Part shown: piece after piece, positions 62,411-64,000 of the stretch
Numbering within the stretch: the stretch's first letter is position 1
How the letters are laid out: every line of letters begins with the position of its first letter
Made by a program: the position numbers and the translations under genes
DNA from: Bacteroides sedimenti
Lineage (GTDB): Bacteria > Bacteroidota > Bacteroidia > Bacteroidales > Bacteroidaceae
Length of the DNA stretch: 64,000 bases
Direction: 5' to 3'
Assembly: GCF_040365225.1 (NCBI RefSeq)
Contig: NZ_AP028055.1
Location: 3,410,001-3,474,000 of the forward strand
Notes under the pieces: model-generated
Database searches by the model: none
What the model was told of the DNA's origin: nothing
The model's input: the letters and a program-made list of their open reading frames with translations, nothing else

Positions 62411-62418
62411 TACTTTTG
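62411..62418 (+). promoter_or_regulatory. -7 box of the SpoIIM-family gene
   Basis: TACTTTTG matches TAnnTTTG, 44 bp before the ATG at 62463. Confidence 0.45.
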
Positions 62419-62462
62419 TCAGTATAAGTATCTAATATTATTTAAAAGACTGATAAAGACGG

Positions 62463-63431
62463 ATGAAAGAGATCTCTTTTATACGACAAAATATAGCAAA
62501 GTGGAAAGATGTTGAGAAGGTCGTAGATCAAGCCGATGAACTTGACCCGGCGCACTTGGCAGCTGTATATACCGATATAACATCCGATTTGTCATTTTCA
62601 CAGAGTCATTATCCTGCATCGCGGATTACCGTCTACCTTAATAATCTCGCTTCCTCTCTTCATAATAGGATTTATAAAAATAAAAAAGAACATAAGTCCC
62701 GAATCATTACTTACTGGACCAAAGAGATACCCAGGGTGATGCGTGACTCACAAAAAGAGCTGCTTTACTCGTTTCTGATTTTCGCCATAAGCATGTTTAT
62801 CGGTTCTCTTTCAACTCTAAACGATGATACATTTGTACGCTTGATTATGGGAGACAGTTATGTGGATATGACCCTGAATAATATCCGCAACGGTGTACCC
62901 ATGGCTGTTTATAACGGAAACTCAGAACTTTCTATGTTTCTGGGTATCACACTTAATAACATTCGGGTGGCGCTGGTCTGCTTTGCTATGGGAATTTTGT
63001 CAGGTTTCGGAACCGGCTATATAATCTTCAGCAATGGAATTATGCTTGGAGCTTTCCAGACTTTCTTTTATCAACAAGGCTTGTTGGGAGAATCAATGTT
63101 GGCCATCTGGATACATGGCACTCTCGAGATTTCTGCCATCATTGTTTCTGGTGCAGCTGGACTTGCTATGGGAAACAGTTGGCTTTTTCCAGGTACTTAT
63201 TCCCGTAAGGCATCCTTTACCAGAGGGGCGAAGCGAGGATTGAAAATTGTGATTGGCACTCTTCCTATCTTTATTGTGGCAGGTTTTCTGGAGTCCTTTA
63301 TTACACGCCACACTCAACTTCCGGATTCGTTAAGACTTGGAATCATCATGCTTTCACTCACATTTGTGCTCTATTATTATCTCTATTTACCTAATACATT
63401 GCGTTATGAACTATCAGAATCAAAAAATTAA
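62463..63431 (+). CDS. Stage II sporulation protein M (SpoIIM/DUF95) family membrane protein
   Basis: The 322-residue protein has a soluble N-terminal part (about 1-100) and a DUF95/SpoIIM membrane region with about five spans: LLYSFLIFAISMFIGSLS, MFLGITLNNIRVALVCFAMG, and LGAFQTFFYQQGLLGESML followed by IWIHGTLEISAIIVSGAAG. In non-sporulating bacteria these genes often sit with RDD, DUF4129 and MoxR genes; the RDD gene is next door. Role unknown. Its end overlaps the start of the next gene by 26 bp. Confidence 0.9.
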   Translation: MKEISFIRQNIAKWKDVEKVVDQADELDPAHLAAVYTDITSDLSFSQSHYPASRITVYLNNLASSLHNRIYKNKKEHKSRIITYWTKEIPRVMRDSQKELLYSFLIFAISMFIGSLSTLNDDTFVRLIMGDSYVDMTLNNIRNGVPMAVYNGNSELSMFLGITLNNIRVALVCFAMGILSGFGTGYIIFSNGIMLGAFQTFFYQQGLLGESMLAIWIHGTLEISAIIVSGAAGLAMGNSWLFPGTYSRKASFTRGAKRGLKIVIGTLPIFIVAGFLESFITRHTQLPDSLRLGIIMLSLTFVLYYYLYLPNTLRYELSESKN

Positions 63432-64000
63432 TTTCTATCAAAAGAGAACTTTCGGTGAAAATATCACAGCTACTTTCGACTTTTTAAAAGATAGCTGGAA
63501 ACCGATATTATTACTCTGTTTATACGTAATGTTACCATTTTCCATTATACAGGGAATTCTTCTAAATAATATCTATGGCACCGTAATTGGAGTGGCAAAA
63601 TACACTCCTTCTACTATTCAATCCATCGAAGGTCTTCCCTACAGTTTCTTTATTAACTATATAATCCTGATAGTTATCTCATGGGTTGGAATAAGTATTC
63701 TGACCGCTATTGTCTATACGGTGATGCAAAAGTATCAGGATAAAGCTCCTTCGGATACTTATTCGCTGTCAGAAATGAAACCCGATTTGATATCTTATGC
63801 CAAACAGTGTTTCATCCTGACGTTTTATCTTATAATCCTTTCAATAGGATATTTAGCTGTTATAATATCTCTTGGAATAATTTTTCCTCCATCCCTGATT
63901 GTGACTATTCCGGGAACCATTGCTCTCATGGTTCCTTTATCGCTAATTTATCCTGCTTATATCTTTGGTGAAGGGAGTGGAACGAATGTTGCTCTAAAAC
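63406..64000 (+). CDS. Membrane protein, C-terminus beyond the window
   Basis: ATG 63406 opens a frame of at least 198 codons that runs off the window edge. It begins MNYQNQKINFYQKRTFGEN and has a hydrophilic N-terminus followed by several spans (ILLLCLYVMLPFSII; YIILIVISWVGISILTAIVY). It overlaps the spoIIM-family gene by 26 bp, indicating co-transcription. I do not recognise the family beyond the position it takes in RDD-SpoIIM-MoxR type clusters. Confidence 0.8.
   Translation, partial: MNYQNQKINFYQKRTFGENITATFDFLKDSWKPILLLCLYVMLPFSIIQGILLNNIYGTVIGVAKYTPSTIQSIEGLPYSFFINYIILIVISWVGISILTAIVYTVMQKYQDKAPSDTYSLSEMKPDLISYAKQCFILTFYLIILSIGYLAVIISLGIIFPPSLIVTIPGTIALMVPLSLIYPAYIFGEGSGTNVALK

Noticed and set aside
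1..64000. Insertion sequences, prophage or integrative element genes
   Set aside because: No transposase, integrase, relaxase or phage structural gene is visible in the window; the only mobile-element-like structure is the non-coding element at 39315-39940.

Overview
The window looks like a chromosome segment of a Bacteroides-type member of the Bacteroidales. It is AT-rich, carries four SusC/SusD outer-membrane pairs, and uses Bacteroides-style promoters (TAnnTTTG -7 boxes) and lipoprotein signals. It also holds a FecR anti-sigma factor with an ECF sigma factor, class I fumarase, and PorX/PorW-type genes. Most genes are complete. The first gene (AraC-type regulator, minus strand) and the last (membrane protein) are cut by the window edges.

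Layout: 0-4.7 kb is a TolC / HlyD / MFS efflux operon divergent from the truncated AraC-type regulator. 5.1-21.0 kb is a glycan-utilisation locus (PUL 1): FecR anti-sigma, SusC with an STN signalling domain, SusD, GH29 fucosidase, GH92 alpha-mannosidase, an ECF sigma factor in mid-locus, a DUF4838/GH163-type protein and a SusB-like GH97. The enzyme set points to N-glycans. Two near-identical terminator hairpins bracket this PUL. 21.0-26.9 kb holds ordinary genes: a McbG/Qnr-like pentapeptide protein, a small hypothetical, tRNA-Lys, an AI-2E-family transporter, tdk, rsmI, a coiled-coil lipoprotein and a YjjG-like HAD phosphatase.

27.3-33.3 kb is a SusC/SusD set with two accessory lipoproteins, in the gene order of the B. 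thetaiotaomicron BT2264-BT2261 peptide-binding importer. 34.4-39.2 kb is a paralogous SusC/SusD pair with a homologous promoter and leader. 39.3-39.95 kb is an unusual non-coding element of nested inverted repeats built from a 9-bp unit, with a separate cluster of an 8-bp motif and a 16-bp palindrome in its middle. 40.1-45.5 kb is hflX, a DUF4954 beta-helix protein and class I fumarase. 46.3-51.0 kb is a fourth SusC/SusD pair with no enzymes.

51.1-55.5 kb (minus strand) is frr-rsgA, then an APC permease with an overlapping lipoprotein gene. 55.7-61.6 kb (plus strand) is an apparent operon: metal ABC permease, PorW/SprE-like lipoprotein, PorX-like response regulator with PglZ domain, tsaE and a small membrane protein. 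61.6-64 kb holds RDD and SpoIIM-family membrane genes plus a truncated membrane gene.

The least explained feature is the nested inverted-repeat element at 39315-39940. The best regulatory clue is a 38-bp sequence repeated upstream of both fecR and the STN-type susC, a candidate promoter for the mid-locus ECF sigma factor. All family calls come from reading the sequence; no database search was run.
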